This document shows, piece after piece, positions 43,879 through 52,177 of a stretch of 64,000 bases of DNA. This DNA comes from Bradyrhizobium sp. 141 (GTDB lineage Bacteria; Pseudomonadota; Alphaproteobacteria; Rhizobiales; Xanthobacteraceae). Position 1 is the stretch's first letter; every line of letters begins with the position of its first letter. Under the pieces are notes generated by a model. It saw only the letters and a program-made list of their open reading frames with translations, searched no databases and was not told the origin of the DNA. The stretch is taken from contig NZ_JADPKR010000053.1 of assembly GCF_023074055.1 (NCBI RefSeq), positions 154,839 to 218,838 on the forward strand, written 5' to 3'. Position numbers and translations under genes: made by a program.

Positions 43879-45354
43879 TTAAGAGGACTCCTTCAATGCG
43901 GGATAAAGCGCACGCCATCGCCGATAGGCCTCGTCATAGGCTTCAGCGACGGATGCCCGGGGCATGAAGCTCGCGAGCCGCCGCGGACGGGTGCAGACTT
44001 GCGCCGGATCCTCACCTGTCGCGGCAAGTCGGCCGAGCCTGGAGGCGCCGAGGGCCGCCCCCACCTCGCCCTCCTCGACGCGGTGCACGGGAATGCCGAG
44101 CACATCGGCGCAAATCTGCGCCCACAGCGGCGAGCGCGAGCCGCCGCCAACGAGATCGAGCTCGGCAACAGGCCCGCTCGCCGCGCTCAGCGCCGCCAGA
44201 TTGTCGCGCGCGGCAAAGGCGACGCCTTCGAGCACGGCCTGGACGATCTGCGCGCGCCCGGTCGCACCGCGCAGGCCGACAAAGGCGCCGCTGGCTGCGG
44301 CATCGTTGTGCGGCGTGCGCTCGCCGTCGAGATAGGGCAGGAATTTCATCGGGCTCGGCCCATCCACACGCTCGCCGAGCGGTGCCAGCAGCGCTGCGGC
44401 GGGCGTCTCCATCACACCGGCGAGCCAGGCCAGCGAGGCGGCCGCCGAGAGCATCACACCCATCTGGTGCCAGAGGCCGGGCAGCGCGTGGCAGAACGCA
44501 TGCACGGCCTGGGCCGGCGCCGGCGCGAAGCGGTCGGTGACGCGGAACACCACGCCTGATGTGCCGAGCGACAGGAACGCATCGCCGGGCGCGATGGCGC
44601 CGAGCCCGATCGCGCTCGCAGCGTTGTCGCCGGCGCCGCCCGCGACGACGACGTTCTCAGTCATGCCCCAACGTTGCGCGTATTCCGGCGCGAGCACTGC
44701 GCTCACCTCGCTGCCCTCGACGAGGCGCGGCATGTGATGAAGGTCGAGCCCGGTCGCATGCAGCAGCAGGGCCGACCAGCGGCGCTGGCCGACGTCGAGC
44801 CAGAGCGTGCCGGCCGCATCGGACATGTCCTCGACCATCTCGCCGGTCAGGCGATAGCGGACATAGGCCTTCGGCAGCAGCACTTTTGCCACGCGCGCGA
44901 AAATACCGGGCTCGTGCCGCGCGACCCAGAGCAGCTTCGGCGCGGTGAAACCAGGCATCGCCAGATTTCCGGCGATCGTGTGCAGCGAGGGACAGCGCCG
45001 CTCCAACGTCGCACTTTCGGCCTGCGAGCGGCCGTCGTTCCAGAGAATCGCGGGACGCAGCGGCCGTCCGTCCTCGTCGAGCAGCGTCGCGCCGTGCATC
45101 TGGCCCGACAGGCCGATGCTGGCGACCTGTGCAACCTCGCGCGGATGGCGGGCCGCGAGATCGTCGACCGCGCCGATCGCCGCATCGACCCACGCGTCGG
45201 GATCCTGCTCGGACCACAGCGGCGCCGGATGCGATAGCGCAAGCTCGCGCGTGGCCGTCGCGACAATCGCGCCAGCTTCGCTCACGAGCACCGCTTTCAC
45301 ACCGGATGTGCCGATGTCCAGTCCGAGATACAAATCATCCTCCTCTTTACCCAT
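43879..45354 (-). CDS. xylB: Xylulokinase
   Basis: FGGY-family kinase of 491 residues that phosphorylates D-xylulose with ATP. The N-terminal phosphate motif is LGLDIGTSGVKAVLV. GLSGQMHGATLLD near 78 and the ATP-binding block LDLVGGGSRSPLWAQICADVLG near 405 identify it. It starts at the ATG 45354; a longer frame reaches 45408 but without a good site. It is 60 nt downstream of the LacI-type regulator gene. Confidence 0.96.
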   Translation of the reverse strand: MGKEEDDLYLGLDIGTSGVKAVLVSEAGAIVATATRELALSHPAPLWSEQDPDAWVDAAIGAVDDLAARHPREVAQVASIGLSGQMHGATLLDEDGRPLRPAILWNDGRSQAESATLERRCPSLHTIAGNLAMPGFTAPKLLWVARHEPGIFARVAKVLLPKAYVRYRLTGEMVEDMSDAAGTLWLDVGQRRWSALLLHATGLDLHHMPRLVEGSEVSAVLAPEYAQRWGMTENVVVAGGAGDNAASAIGLGAIAPGDAFLSLGTSGVVFRVTDRFAPAPAQAVHAFCHALPGLWHQMGVMLSAAASLAWLAGVMETPAAALLAPLGERVDGPSPMKFLPYLDGERTPHNDAAASGAFVGLRGATGRAQIVQAVLEGVAFAARDNLAALSAASGPVAELDLVGGGSRSPLWAQICADVLGIPVHRVEEGEVGAALGASRLGRLAATGEDPAQVCTRPRRLASFMPRASVAEAYDEAYRRWRALYPALKESS

Positions 45355-45414
45355 GACGATGCGCGATCTTAAGGTCACGCTCCCCGCCAGGGGCCGTTCG
45401 ATATCCACCTGCCG

Positions 45415-46455
45415 CTAAGGCAGATTGTCCCGCATCACGATGTCGATCCTGATCTTCTCCTGTTCGCGCAGAATCGGTTCGCCGCGGGCGAGCGCGAGCA
45501 GCACGCGCACCGCGGCGCGCGCTTCATGTCCGGGGTTCTGCGAGATCGCGGCATCCATCACACCCTGCAGCAGTAGCCGCCGCGTCAGCACGGTGACGTC
45601 ATGACCGACGAACACCACCTTGCCCTCACCGGCATCGCTCAACGCTTTGGCGACGCCCTGCGTGCCGGCGCCGACGTTATAAAGGCCGACAACATCAGCA
45701 TGCCTGCCCAGCAGTCGCGCCAAAACCTGTTCCGAGCGATCGTCCTCGTCGCGCCCCTCCAGCACCGGCAGCACGCTGAGACCGGGGAATTCCGACGCCA
45801 TCACCTGGTTGAAGCCGAAGATGCGCTCGGCATGGTCGCGCAGGCCCTGCGAGCCCGCGACGATCGCGACCTTGCCGGACTTTTGGCCGACCAGCCGCCC
45901 GACCAGCGCACCGGCGGTGCGCCCCGCAGCGATGTTGTCGATGCCGACATAATGGTGTCGGCGTGCCGACGGCACATCTGAGACCAGCGTCACCACCTTG
46001 GTGCCGGCATCGACGAGATCGTTGATCGCGGCGCGGACGCTCGGATGATCCAGCGCCACCACCGCGACGCCGTCGCAATCGCCCGACAGCGCCTCCAGGG
46101 TGCCTGCGAGCACCGACGGGTCGAATACATCGGTTGTGACCGTCTCGACGCTGAGGCGGCGCGCCGAGAGCCAAGCCGACATCTCGCCGAGATAGGCCTC
46201 GATCTGCTGCATGAACGGGTTCGACCCCGACGGCATCACGAAGGCAAAGCGGCGGGCTCGGCCACGGGCGAGCTCCGCGGCGGCGACGTGGGGCTGGAAC
46301 GAATTGCGCTCGATCGCCGCCTTGACGCGCCGCACCGTATCGGGCCGTACGCCCGGCCGGTTGTGCAGGACGCGGTCCACCGTCGCCAGGCTCACGCCCG
46401 CCTCGCGGGCGATGTCCTTCAGCGTCAATGCGGTCGGGGTGAGCGTCTCGGCCAT
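45415..46455 (-). CDS. LacI family transcriptional regulator
   Basis: 346-residue sugar-responsive repressor. The DNA-binding part is LTLKDIAREAGVSLATVDRVLHNRPGVRPDTVRRV (about 11-45), with a hinge helix near ARGRAR. The periplasmic-binding-like effector domain follows, with FAFVMPSGSNPFMQQIEAYLG and GLYNVGAGTQG. It is the first gene of the xylB-xylA-ABC-dehydrogenase-lactonase operon and probably controls it. Upstream, TTTTGAGG occurs twice (46477-46484 and 46496-46503), possible half-sites. Confidence 0.93.
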   Translation of the reverse strand: MAETLTPTALTLKDIAREAGVSLATVDRVLHNRPGVRPDTVRRVKAAIERNSFQPHVAAAELARGRARRFAFVMPSGSNPFMQQIEAYLGEMSAWLSARRLSVETVTTDVFDPSVLAGTLEALSGDCDGVAVVALDHPSVRAAINDLVDAGTKVVTLVSDVPSARRHHYVGIDNIAAGRTAGALVGRLVGQKSGKVAIVAGSQGLRDHAERIFGFNQVMASEFPGLSVLPVLEGRDEDDRSEQVLARLLGRHADVVGLYNVGAGTQGVAKALSDAGEGKVVFVGHDVTVLTRRLLLQGVMDAAISQNPGHEARAAVRVLLALARGEPILREQEKIRIDIVMRDNLP

Positions 46456-46550
46456 GGCTGAAGGCTAGCAGAGGCGTTTTGAGGTGCGCAACTCATTTTG
46501 AGGGACGGCGCCGCATTTTCGAGTCGCGGCTGGCGCAGCGCGATGCCTGC

Positions 46551-47012
46551 TCAGCAGCTCAGGTCGAGCGTCAGGAACAGGCTGTTGGGATCTTCGCCAT
46601 AGAACTCGAACGGGCCGCAGAGGACGAAGCCGTGCGCCTGGTAGAGCGCATGCGCCGGCTTGAAATAGTCCCATGAGCCGGTCTCGAGGCTCAGCCGCTT
46701 CAGGCCGCGCGCGCGGGCCTCCGTGATGATGTGACGGAGCATCTCGCCGCCGAAGCCGCGCCGCCGCGTGGTCTGAAGCGTGTGCATCGACTTCACCTCG
46801 CCATGGGTGACCGAGAGCGTCTTCAGCGCGCCGGTGGCAACGAGTAGCTCGCCGTCCCATCCGGTCCAGAACGCGACGTCGCCCGCGCGAAGGCCCGCCA
46901 GATCGAGCGCATGCGCACTGCCCGGCGCGGTCTGCGCCCGCGCAGCCGTAACGTGATGATCGAGCAGGGCGATGACGCGGGGATCGAAGGTATCGCCGGT
47001 CCGGATCTGCAT
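46551..47012 (-). CDS. GNAT family N-acetyltransferase
   Basis: 153-residue acetyl-CoA-dependent acyltransferase. The CoA-binding pyrophosphate loop is RRRGFGGEMLRHIITEARARG (about 83-103). LSLETGSWDYFKPAHALYQAHGFVLCGPF completes the fold and resembles PhnO/YafP-like proteins. Substrate is unknown. It has its own ATG at 47012, 42 nt after the XRE-cupin gene stop, so the two may be one transcript. Confidence 0.92.
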   Translation of the reverse strand: MQIRTGDTFDPRVIALLDHHVTAARAQTAPGSAHALDLAGLRAGDVAFWTGWDGELLVATGALKTLSVTHGEVKSMHTLQTTRRRGFGGEMLRHIITEARARGLKRLSLETGSWDYFKPAHALYQAHGFVLCGPFEFYGEDPNSLFLTLDLSC

Positions 47013-47054
47013 CGTCAGGGCCTCACTTGAAGGTCTCGCGTCGCATCGGCGCTC

Positions 47055-47636
47055 TCACATCTTGCCGTAGGAGGAGCCGCGGCGCGTGATGATGACGTAG
47101 CGCGCATCCTGTTTGGTTTCGTTCTCGAAGATCACAGCGCGCATCACGTCGAAATCCAGGCAGTCGCCCTCGCGCAGGCGCACCGTCTTGGCGTCGATGT
47201 ACACGGCGATCGCACCCTCCAGCATCAGGAGCTGCTGGGTGAAGGCGTTGCGGCCCCAGGGACTGTACGGCACCCGCGCCCCGGCCGGCAGGTCGACGAC
47301 GATGATCTCGATGCCGCTCGCCGCATCCGTCGGTGAGGCGTGCCGACGGCGATAGCCGCTCTCGGGATCACGCCAGTGCGGCTGGTCGGCGAGCCGCACC
47401 AGCCGCTCCGGCGGCTTCTCGGCGAGCGCGACCACGTCGCTGAGCGATACGTCGAGCGCAGCGCAAAGCTTGCCGAGCAGCGAAGCCGTCGCGCTGCTCT
47501 GCGCCCGCTCGACCCGCCCGATCATGGCCCGGCTGACACCGGAGCGGCCAGCGAGTTCGTTCAACGTCATGCCCGCCTGCGTCCTCAGCGTCTTCAAGCG
47601 GCGACCGATCGCGCGGTCGAGTTTCTGCTGGTCCAT
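47055..47636 (-). CDS. XRE family regulator with cupin sensor domain
   Basis: 193-residue regulator. The helix-turn-helix covers about 11-65 (MTLNELAGRSGVSRAMIGRVERAQSSATASLLGKLC). The C-terminal cupin holds IEIIVVDLPAGARVPYSPWG and LMLEGAIAVYIDAKTVRLREGDCLDFD. Such proteins often control nearby metabolic or transport genes and themselves. The ATG at 47636 begins MDQQKLDRAIGRRL; longer open sequence upstream has no typical start. Confidence 0.93.
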   Translation of the reverse strand: MDQQKLDRAIGRRLKTLRTQAGMTLNELAGRSGVSRAMIGRVERAQSSATASLLGKLCAALDVSLSDVVALAEKPPERLVRLADQPHWRDPESGYRRRHASPTDAASGIEIIVVDLPAGARVPYSPWGRNAFTQQLLMLEGAIAVYIDAKTVRLREGDCLDFDVMRAVIFENETKQDARYVIITRRGSSYGKM

Positions 47637-47815
47637 GGGTTCATCCCGACATCGCCCGGCGCAGGGACCGCATCCGCCGGGCGGCATAAGCTTAGGGCGG
47701 GCGCGGCATGCGTGCCGAAAGCTAGAGGCTAACATATTAGAATCTTTGCGGAGCAGCCGATTGCCGAGATGCTTGGGCTCGGTGGACAAGCGAGGCCTTC
47801 GGCGCCCTCGCTCTG

Positions 47816-48136
47816 CTACCCATTCTTGTCGTCGGAAAAAATGGCCTCGATGTCCCGCCTGCCGTCGAGCAGGCGCACGATCTCGGCCCGATCATCCCTC
47901 AAGCGATAGAAGACAATTTGCGGAGCAACCGCCATCGAACGCAGGCCGGAGCGAATTTCATCTCGCGCCCGTCCCGCAAGGGGAAAATCCTCGATGAGCG
48001 TGACGGCTTGCCCGATCTGGCGCAAGATCCTGTCGGCCGTCGCGCCTCCTGCCACCTCGGCGTAGTAGTCCCAAAGCTGATCAATATCGTCGAGCGCTTC
48101 CGGCGACCAAATGACTTGAAGCTTACGCTCCCCCAT
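47816..48136 (-). CDS. ParE/RelE family toxin
   Basis: 106-residue type II toxin. The RelE/ParE fold shows as VIWSPEALDDIDQLWDYYAEVAGGATADRILRQI, FPLAGRARDEIRSGLRSMAV and IVFYRLRDDRAEIVRLLDGRRDIEAIF. The target (gyrase for ParE, ribosome-bound mRNA for RelE) cannot be told from sequence alone; the helical N-terminus is more ParE-like. Its start overlaps the end of the antitoxin gene by 14 bp. Confidence 0.92.
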   Translation of the reverse strand: MGERKLQVIWSPEALDDIDQLWDYYAEVAGGATADRILRQIGQAVTLIEDFPLAGRARDEIRSGLRSMAVAPQIVFYRLRDDRAEIVRLLDGRRDIEAIFSDDKNG

Positions 48137-48341
48137 GCCGAGAGTTCTTTTCGCGCAGGAACTCTTCCATATTTAGGGCCTCGCCCTTGCCTGCATCGAG
48201 CGACTGGATGCCCCGATCAATTTCAGACCGAAGAGCGTTGAGCTTTTCGACATGCGAAAGCAGTTTCCGGCCGATCTCTTCCTGATCGGCGGCCGGCAGC
48301 TGGGAAATTTGCGCGATGGCTTGTTCGAGCGTCCTGGCCAT
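48123..48341 (-). CDS. Antitoxin of the ParE/RelE pair
   Basis: 72-residue helical protein upstream of and overlapping the toxin gene. MARTLEQAIAQISQLPAADQEEIGRKLLSHVEKLNALRSEIDRG is a coiled helical stretch. The C-terminus (EALNMEEFLREKNSRHGGA) would wrap the toxin. No clear ribbon-helix-helix is visible, so its DNA-binding mode is uncertain. Identity rests on size, order and overlap. Confidence 0.82.
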   Translation of the reverse strand: MARTLEQAIAQISQLPAADQEEIGRKLLSHVEKLNALRSEIDRGIQSLDAGKGEALNMEEFLREKNSRHGGA

Positions 48342-48385
48342 AACCTCAGCCTACCACATTCCGCAGACCGGCCGGGCCGAAAACT

Positions 48386-48459
48386 TGGAGCGGGCGAAGG
48401 GAATCGAACCCTCGTATGCAGCTTGGGAAGCTGCCGTTCTACCATTGAACTACGCCCGC
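48386..48459 (-). tRNA. tRNA-Gly (CCC anticodon)
   Basis: 74-nt minus-strand tRNA with encoded CCA. The acceptor stem GCGGGCG/CGCCCGC and the T arm GAGGGTTCGATTCCCTT pair fully. The anticodon stem GCAGC/GCTGC encloses the loop TTCCCAA, which gives anticodon CCC for GGG codons. The D arm begins TAGTTCAATGGTAGAAC. Confidence 0.96.
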
Positions 48460-48630
48460 GGATGCGCTTCGCGCCTGTCCTGATTAGCCGAGACGGCGCG
48501 CCTCGCCAAGCGGTTTGGCGCAACCGGCCGAACGCTTCTTAAGGTTTTGGCAAGATTTTGGGTGCGCCGGATTGTGGCGGTGTTATGATCTTTTGTCTGG
48601 GGAGAGACGTGCACTGAGTGGGGCGTGTGC

Positions 48631-49209
48631 ATGGTGGGGCGTGGCTATTCGATATTCGACACAACGATCGGGCGCTGCGGCATCATCTGGAGCAGCACCG
48701 GCGTGGTCGCCGTGCAATTGCCGGAGGCGCGGGAGATCGACACCCGCCGCCGGATTTTTCAAATCCATCCCGACGCGCGTGAGCAGCGGCCGTCCGAAAA
48801 TGCCGAGCTTGCGATCGAGGGCATCGTGGGCCTGCTGCAACGCCGCGATCCCGATTTTTCCGACGTCAGCCTGGATGCCAGCGGCGTGCCCGGCTTCAAT
48901 CGGCGCGTCTATGAGTTCGCCTGCTCGATTCCGCGCGGGGAAACCCGCACCTATCATGAGGTCGCCAGGGCGCTGGGCGCCTCAGGCGCGGCGCATTCGC
49001 TGGCGCAGGCGATCGCCAGAAATCCCTACATGCTGATCGTGCCCTGCCACCGGGTGCTGGAGGCCGGCAATTACACCGACCGCCTCTCGCCCTATGGCGG
49101 GGTGATCTCCAAGCGGCGGCTGCTGGCGCTGGAGGGCGCCCATCCCGTCGCCAGCAAGACGCTGTTCGAGGTGCTCCTGCCCGTTGCTCCGCCGAGGCCG
49201 TCCACCTAG
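48631..49209 (+). CDS. ogt: Methylated-DNA-protein cysteine methyltransferase
   Basis: Suicide repair protein that removes methyl groups from O6-methylguanine, 192 residues. The methyl-accepting cysteine is C139 in VPCHRV. The DNA-binding stretch RRVYEFACSIPRGETRTYHEVARALG (about 91-116) and the following NPYMLIVPCHRVL are typical. It is longer at the N-terminus than the minimal domain. An AraC-family regulator gene starts 10 nt after its stop, so the pair resembles the separate halves of Ada. Confidence 0.94.
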   Translation: MVGRGYSIFDTTIGRCGIIWSSTGVVAVQLPEAREIDTRRRIFQIHPDAREQRPSENAELAIEGIVGLLQRRDPDFSDVSLDASGVPGFNRRVYEFACSIPRGETRTYHEVARALGASGAAHSLAQAIARNPYMLIVPCHRVLEAGNYTDRLSPYGGVISKRRLLALEGAHPVASKTLFEVLLPVAPPRPST

Positions 49210-49219
49210 ATAAGGTGGC

Positions 49220-50059
49220 ATGGACGCAACCACGCTGCTGACGACACAATCGATCACGGTCTTCGAGTTTCGCTGCGATGCGGGACCCGACGATACGCCA
49301 TTTGCCGAATGCCGCACCGGGCATTCCATCGCCTATGTCCGCTCGGGCAGCTTTGGCTGCCATTGCCGCGCCGGGTTCTTCGAGCTGGTGGCGGGCTCGA
49401 TGCTGGTCGGCGCGCCCGGCGAGGAATACACCTGCACCCATGAGCATGTCAGCGGCGATGTCTGTCTGGGGTTCTTTCTCAGCGAGGACATGGTCGATGC
49501 CCTCAGTGGGCAGCGCGAGATCTGGCGGGTCGGCGCCACGCCGCCGCTGCCCGAATTGATGGTGCTGGGCGAGCTCGCCCAGACGGCGGCAGATGGCAAC
49601 AGCGACATCGGCCTCGACGAAGTCGGTCAGATCCTGGCCGGCCGCTTCGTTGATGTGGTCTCGGGTCAGGCGCGCAAGCCGGCCACACCCACCGCGCGCG
49701 ACCGCCGCCGCGCAGTCGAGGCCGCGCTGTGGATCGACGACAACTCGCATGCCGAGATTGATCTCGAACAGGCAGCAAAGCTGGCGGGCCTCAGCCCGTT
49801 CCACTTCCTGCGGCTGTTCTCGAGTGTGCTCGGCGTCACCCCGCATCAATATCTGGTGCGCTCGCGGCTGCGGCACGCGGCGCGGTTGCTCGCTGATGAC
49901 GGCATCGCGGTTACCGATGTCGCCTATGACGTCGGCTTCGGCGATCTCTCCAACTTCGTCCGCACCTTCCACCGCGCTGCCGGCGTATCGCCGACCAAAT
50001 TCCGCCAAGCCTCGAAGGGGGAGCGCGGGATCTTCGCCGAACGCCTCGTCCTCAACTGA
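49220..50059 (+). CDS. AraC family transcriptional regulator
   Basis: 279-residue activator. A cupin-like N-terminal half ([41 protein letters not shown]) is joined to a C-terminal double helix-turn-helix. [43 protein letters not shown] and [34 protein letters not shown] are the two DNA-binding units. It has no Ada-type four-cysteine zinc site, although cysteines are frequent at the N-terminus. It shares an operon with ogt. Confidence 0.92.
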   Translation: MDATTLLTTQSITVFEFRCDAGPDDTPFAECRTGHSIAYVRSGSFGCHCRAGFFELVAGSMLVGAPGEEYTCTHEHVSGDVCLGFFLSEDMVDALSGQREIWRVGATPPLPELMVLGELAQTAADGNSDIGLDEVGQILAGRFVDVVSGQARKPATPTARDRRRAVEAALWIDDNSHAEIDLEQAAKLAGLSPFHFLRLFSSVLGVTPHQYLVRSRLRHAARLLADDGIAVTDVAYDVGFGDLSNFVRTFHRAAGVSPTKFRQASKGERGIFAERLVLN

Positions 50060-50188
50060 GACAGGTCGGCCGGCATCGCAGGTAATAGTCTGTTGACCAG
50101 ACGGATGCGTCGCACTGGGCTTACGGCATGCCGCGCGATACTACAACCCAAGAGCGAATGAGCGCTCTCTCAGTGCGGCGAGCGGCGG

Positions 50189-50548
50189 ATGAACAGTGCC
50201 CCGAATGACGTGATTGCGGCCACAGCGGTCGCGCTTGCCGTGGGCCTCGCCTTCATCGCCGGCTGCGCCGTTTATTATGGCCGCCAGATCACCTCGCGCA
50301 GGATTCCGATGCAATGGGGCACTGACGGTCAGCCGGCCTGGTTCGCACCACGCCTGATCGGACTCTGGTTCAGCTTCGGCGTAACGGCGGGCCTGTCCGC
50401 GTTCCTGCTCGTTCTCGCCCTTCATGACCCGCAAAAGCTCACGGCGCTGATCGTCGCAACGGTCAGTGTGATCGGAACGAACATGTGGGTTCAGGTCCAT
50501 CACCTGAAACGGGTGATCCGGTGGCAATCGGAGGCACCGGCGAACTAG
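50189..50548 (+). CDS. Small membrane protein with DUF1648-like segment
   Basis: 119-residue membrane protein with about three hydrophobic helices. Between the first and second is IPMQWGTDGQPAWFAPRLIGLW, which resembles the sequence of DUF1648/SdpI-type proteins, usually involved in immunity or stress. The similarity is by eye and weak. It stands 129 nt after the AraC gene and could be a separate unit. Confidence 0.65.
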   Translation: MNSAPNDVIAATAVALAVGLAFIAGCAVYYGRQITSRRIPMQWGTDGQPAWFAPRLIGLWFSFGVTAGLSAFLLVLALHDPQKLTALIVATVSVIGTNMWVQVHHLKRVIRWQSEAPAN

Positions 50549-50651
50549 CCGGGTTCCGAGCGCAAGATTCTCCAAGAGTCATCCGCCTCTGCCCGGCTAG
50601 CTTCGTCTCCGGCGCGCGCCTTCATGGTGCGCTTTGAAAATGGAGACGGAC

Positions 50652-51011
50652 ATGTACGACCACATCGGACTTCGCGTTGCCGATCTCGACGCCGCGACGC
50701 GCTTCTACACCGCGGTGCTGGCGCCGCTCGGTTACGTCCTGTGCTCCAGCGGCGACGGTTATGCCGGCTTCGGCCCGAAGGGCGAGCCGGCCCTGTGGCT
50801 GCATCTGAACAAGGGCCGCAAGGCCGACGGCGCTCACATCGCGTTCCGCGCCAAGGACCATGACGCAGTGAAGGCATTTCACAGCGAAGGCCTGAACAGC
50901 GGCGGACGTGACAATGGCGGCGCGGGTCCGCGCAAGGATTACAGCCCGACCTATTATGCGGCGTTTTTGATCGACCCTGACGGCAACAATGTCGAGGCGG
51001 TTTGTGCGTGA
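50652..51011 (+). CDS. VOC family protein (glyoxalase/bleomycin-resistance fold)
   Basis: 119-residue cytosolic protein of the vicinal-oxygen-chelate fold. It starts MYDHIGLRVADLDAATRFYTAVLAPLGY, and metal-site-like residues are in HIGLRV, AHIAFRA and the end DPDGNNVEAVC. The function could be dioxygenase, isomerase or resistance binding protein. The ATG at 50652 has GGAGACGG upstream; an ATG 12 nt earlier is less likely. Confidence 0.88.
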   Translation: MYDHIGLRVADLDAATRFYTAVLAPLGYVLCSSGDGYAGFGPKGEPALWLHLNKGRKADGAHIAFRAKDHDAVKAFHSEGLNSGGRDNGGAGPRKDYSPTYYAAFLIDPDGNNVEAVCA

Positions 51012-51033
51012 GCCGTCAACCGTTCACGAGATC

Positions 51034-51125
51034 GTAGGGTGGGCAAAGCGAAGCGTGCCCACCAGCTGCTCGCGACAATGCCGATAAATCGTGGGCACGG
51101 CGCTATGCGCCTTTGCCCACCCTAC
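51034..51125. repeat. Family B palindromic element, copy B2
   Basis: Arms GTAGGGTGGGCAAAGCGAAG and CCTTTGCCCACCCTAC. It fills the gap between the VOC and SRPBCC genes. Confidence 0.9.
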
Positions 51126-51149
51126 AAGACTTCATTTGAGGAAACTCCC

Positions 51150-51548
51150 ATGGCCTCCATCCACAACGACATCCTCATCAACGCCCCGGCGCGCGACGTC
51201 TGGGACGCGGTGCGCGACTTCGGCGCGCTGCATCAGCGGTTGGCGCCCGGATTCGTCACTGCCTGCACGCTTGACGGCGATGCGCGCATCGTCACCTTCG
51301 CCAACGGGTCGGTGGCCCGCGAGGTGCTGGTCGATTGCGACGATGCGCGACGGCGTCTCGTCTACGCCATCAACAACGAGCGACTGAAGCACTATAGCGC
51401 CTCGGTGCAGGTGATTGCCGACGCTGAGACGCGATGCCGCCTGGTCTGGATCATCGACATGCTGCCGAACGAGCTTGCGCCCTACGTTCAGGGGCAAACC
51501 AAGGAGGCCGCGGCCGCCATGCACCGGGCGTTTCCGCCGGCGGCCTGA
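51150..51548 (+). CDS. SRPBCC family protein (polyketide cyclase-like START fold)
   Basis: 132-residue ligand-binding protein. SIHNDILINAPARDVWDAVRDFGALHQRLAPGFV is the opening, and YAINNERLKHYSASVQVI with CRLVWIIDMLP completes the helix-grip fold. It probably binds or processes a hydrophobic ligand of unknown identity. The ATG at 51150 has GAGGAAACTCC before it. Longer open sequence upstream comes from repeat B2. Confidence 0.88.
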   Translation: MASIHNDILINAPARDVWDAVRDFGALHQRLAPGFVTACTLDGDARIVTFANGSVAREVLVDCDDARRRLVYAINNERLKHYSASVQVIADAETRCRLVWIIDMLPNELAPYVQGQTKEAAAAMHRAFPPAA

Positions 51549-51661
51549 TCCTCCTGTGTGAATTTTCTCACAGAGCTGCGCCCTCGCCAGCCGTAACCAT
51601 CGCGGCGTGCGTCCGGTTGGCTCCGCTCTCCCGGCGGCGCTGCGCACGCGAGGAGCATGCC

Positions 51662-52177
51662 ATGAGAGGTGCGGACAAGGTGATCTGCCAGGCGGCCGCT
51701 GTGCTGCTGCTGTTTTCCGTCGCGAGCACGCCGGCGAAGGCGCAGCTCGCAGGGTTCGGCGGCGCAGGCGGCGCCGGCGGCGAGGACATGATGACCCAGA
51801 TGGCGCCGATGCTAGAGATGATGAAGGCGAAAATGGGCAAGCGCCGCTTCGCCATGATGATGCAGACCATGGGCCCGATGATGAGCCGCATGATGGAGAA
51901 TGGCGGCGGTGGATTTGGTGGCATGATGGGCGGCGGCGGCATCAATGGCCTCGGCGGCGGCAGTCTCGGCGGCGGCTTCGGCGCGCCCAATTACGGCGGC
52001 TACACGCCGATGGCCGGAGGCGGTTACATGCCGACCGGGTTCAGTGGCATGGGCGGCGGCGACATCATGGGCATGCTCGGTGGCGCCGGTGGCGGCGACA
52101 TGATGGCGATGATCCCGCAATTGATGCGGCTCACTAATGTCGGCGGCGCTGGCCATCGCCGCCACAAGCATCGCTAG
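51662..52177 (+). CDS. Secreted Met/Gly-rich protein
   Basis: 171-residue exported protein with a signal peptide ending near AKAQ (residue 28). The mature part holds about two dozen methionines in repeating MM, MxxMM and GGGM motifs, and runs of glycine (GGGGFGGMMGGGG). It ends with GHRRHKHR, a His/Arg tail. Methionine clusters of this kind bind copper(I) in some periplasmic proteins, so metal binding is plausible but is inference. I know of no named family for it. Its TAG stop shares the bases CTAG (52174-52177) with the stop of the convergent MATE gene. Confidence 0.8.
   Translation: MRGADKVICQAAAVLLLFSVASTPAKAQLAGFGGAGGAGGEDMMTQMAPMLEMMKAKMGKRRFAMMMQTMGPMMSRMMENGGGGFGGMMGGGGINGLGGGSLGGGFGAPNYGGYTPMAGGGYMPTGFSGMGGGDIMGMLGGAGGGDMMAMIPQLMRLTNVGGAGHRRHKHR

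Noticed and set aside
48386..48459. tRNA-Gly as an integration site for the toxin-antitoxin pair
   Set aside because: I looked for a repeat of the tRNA 3' end in the neighbouring sequence and found none. No integrase is present, so an island is not supported.
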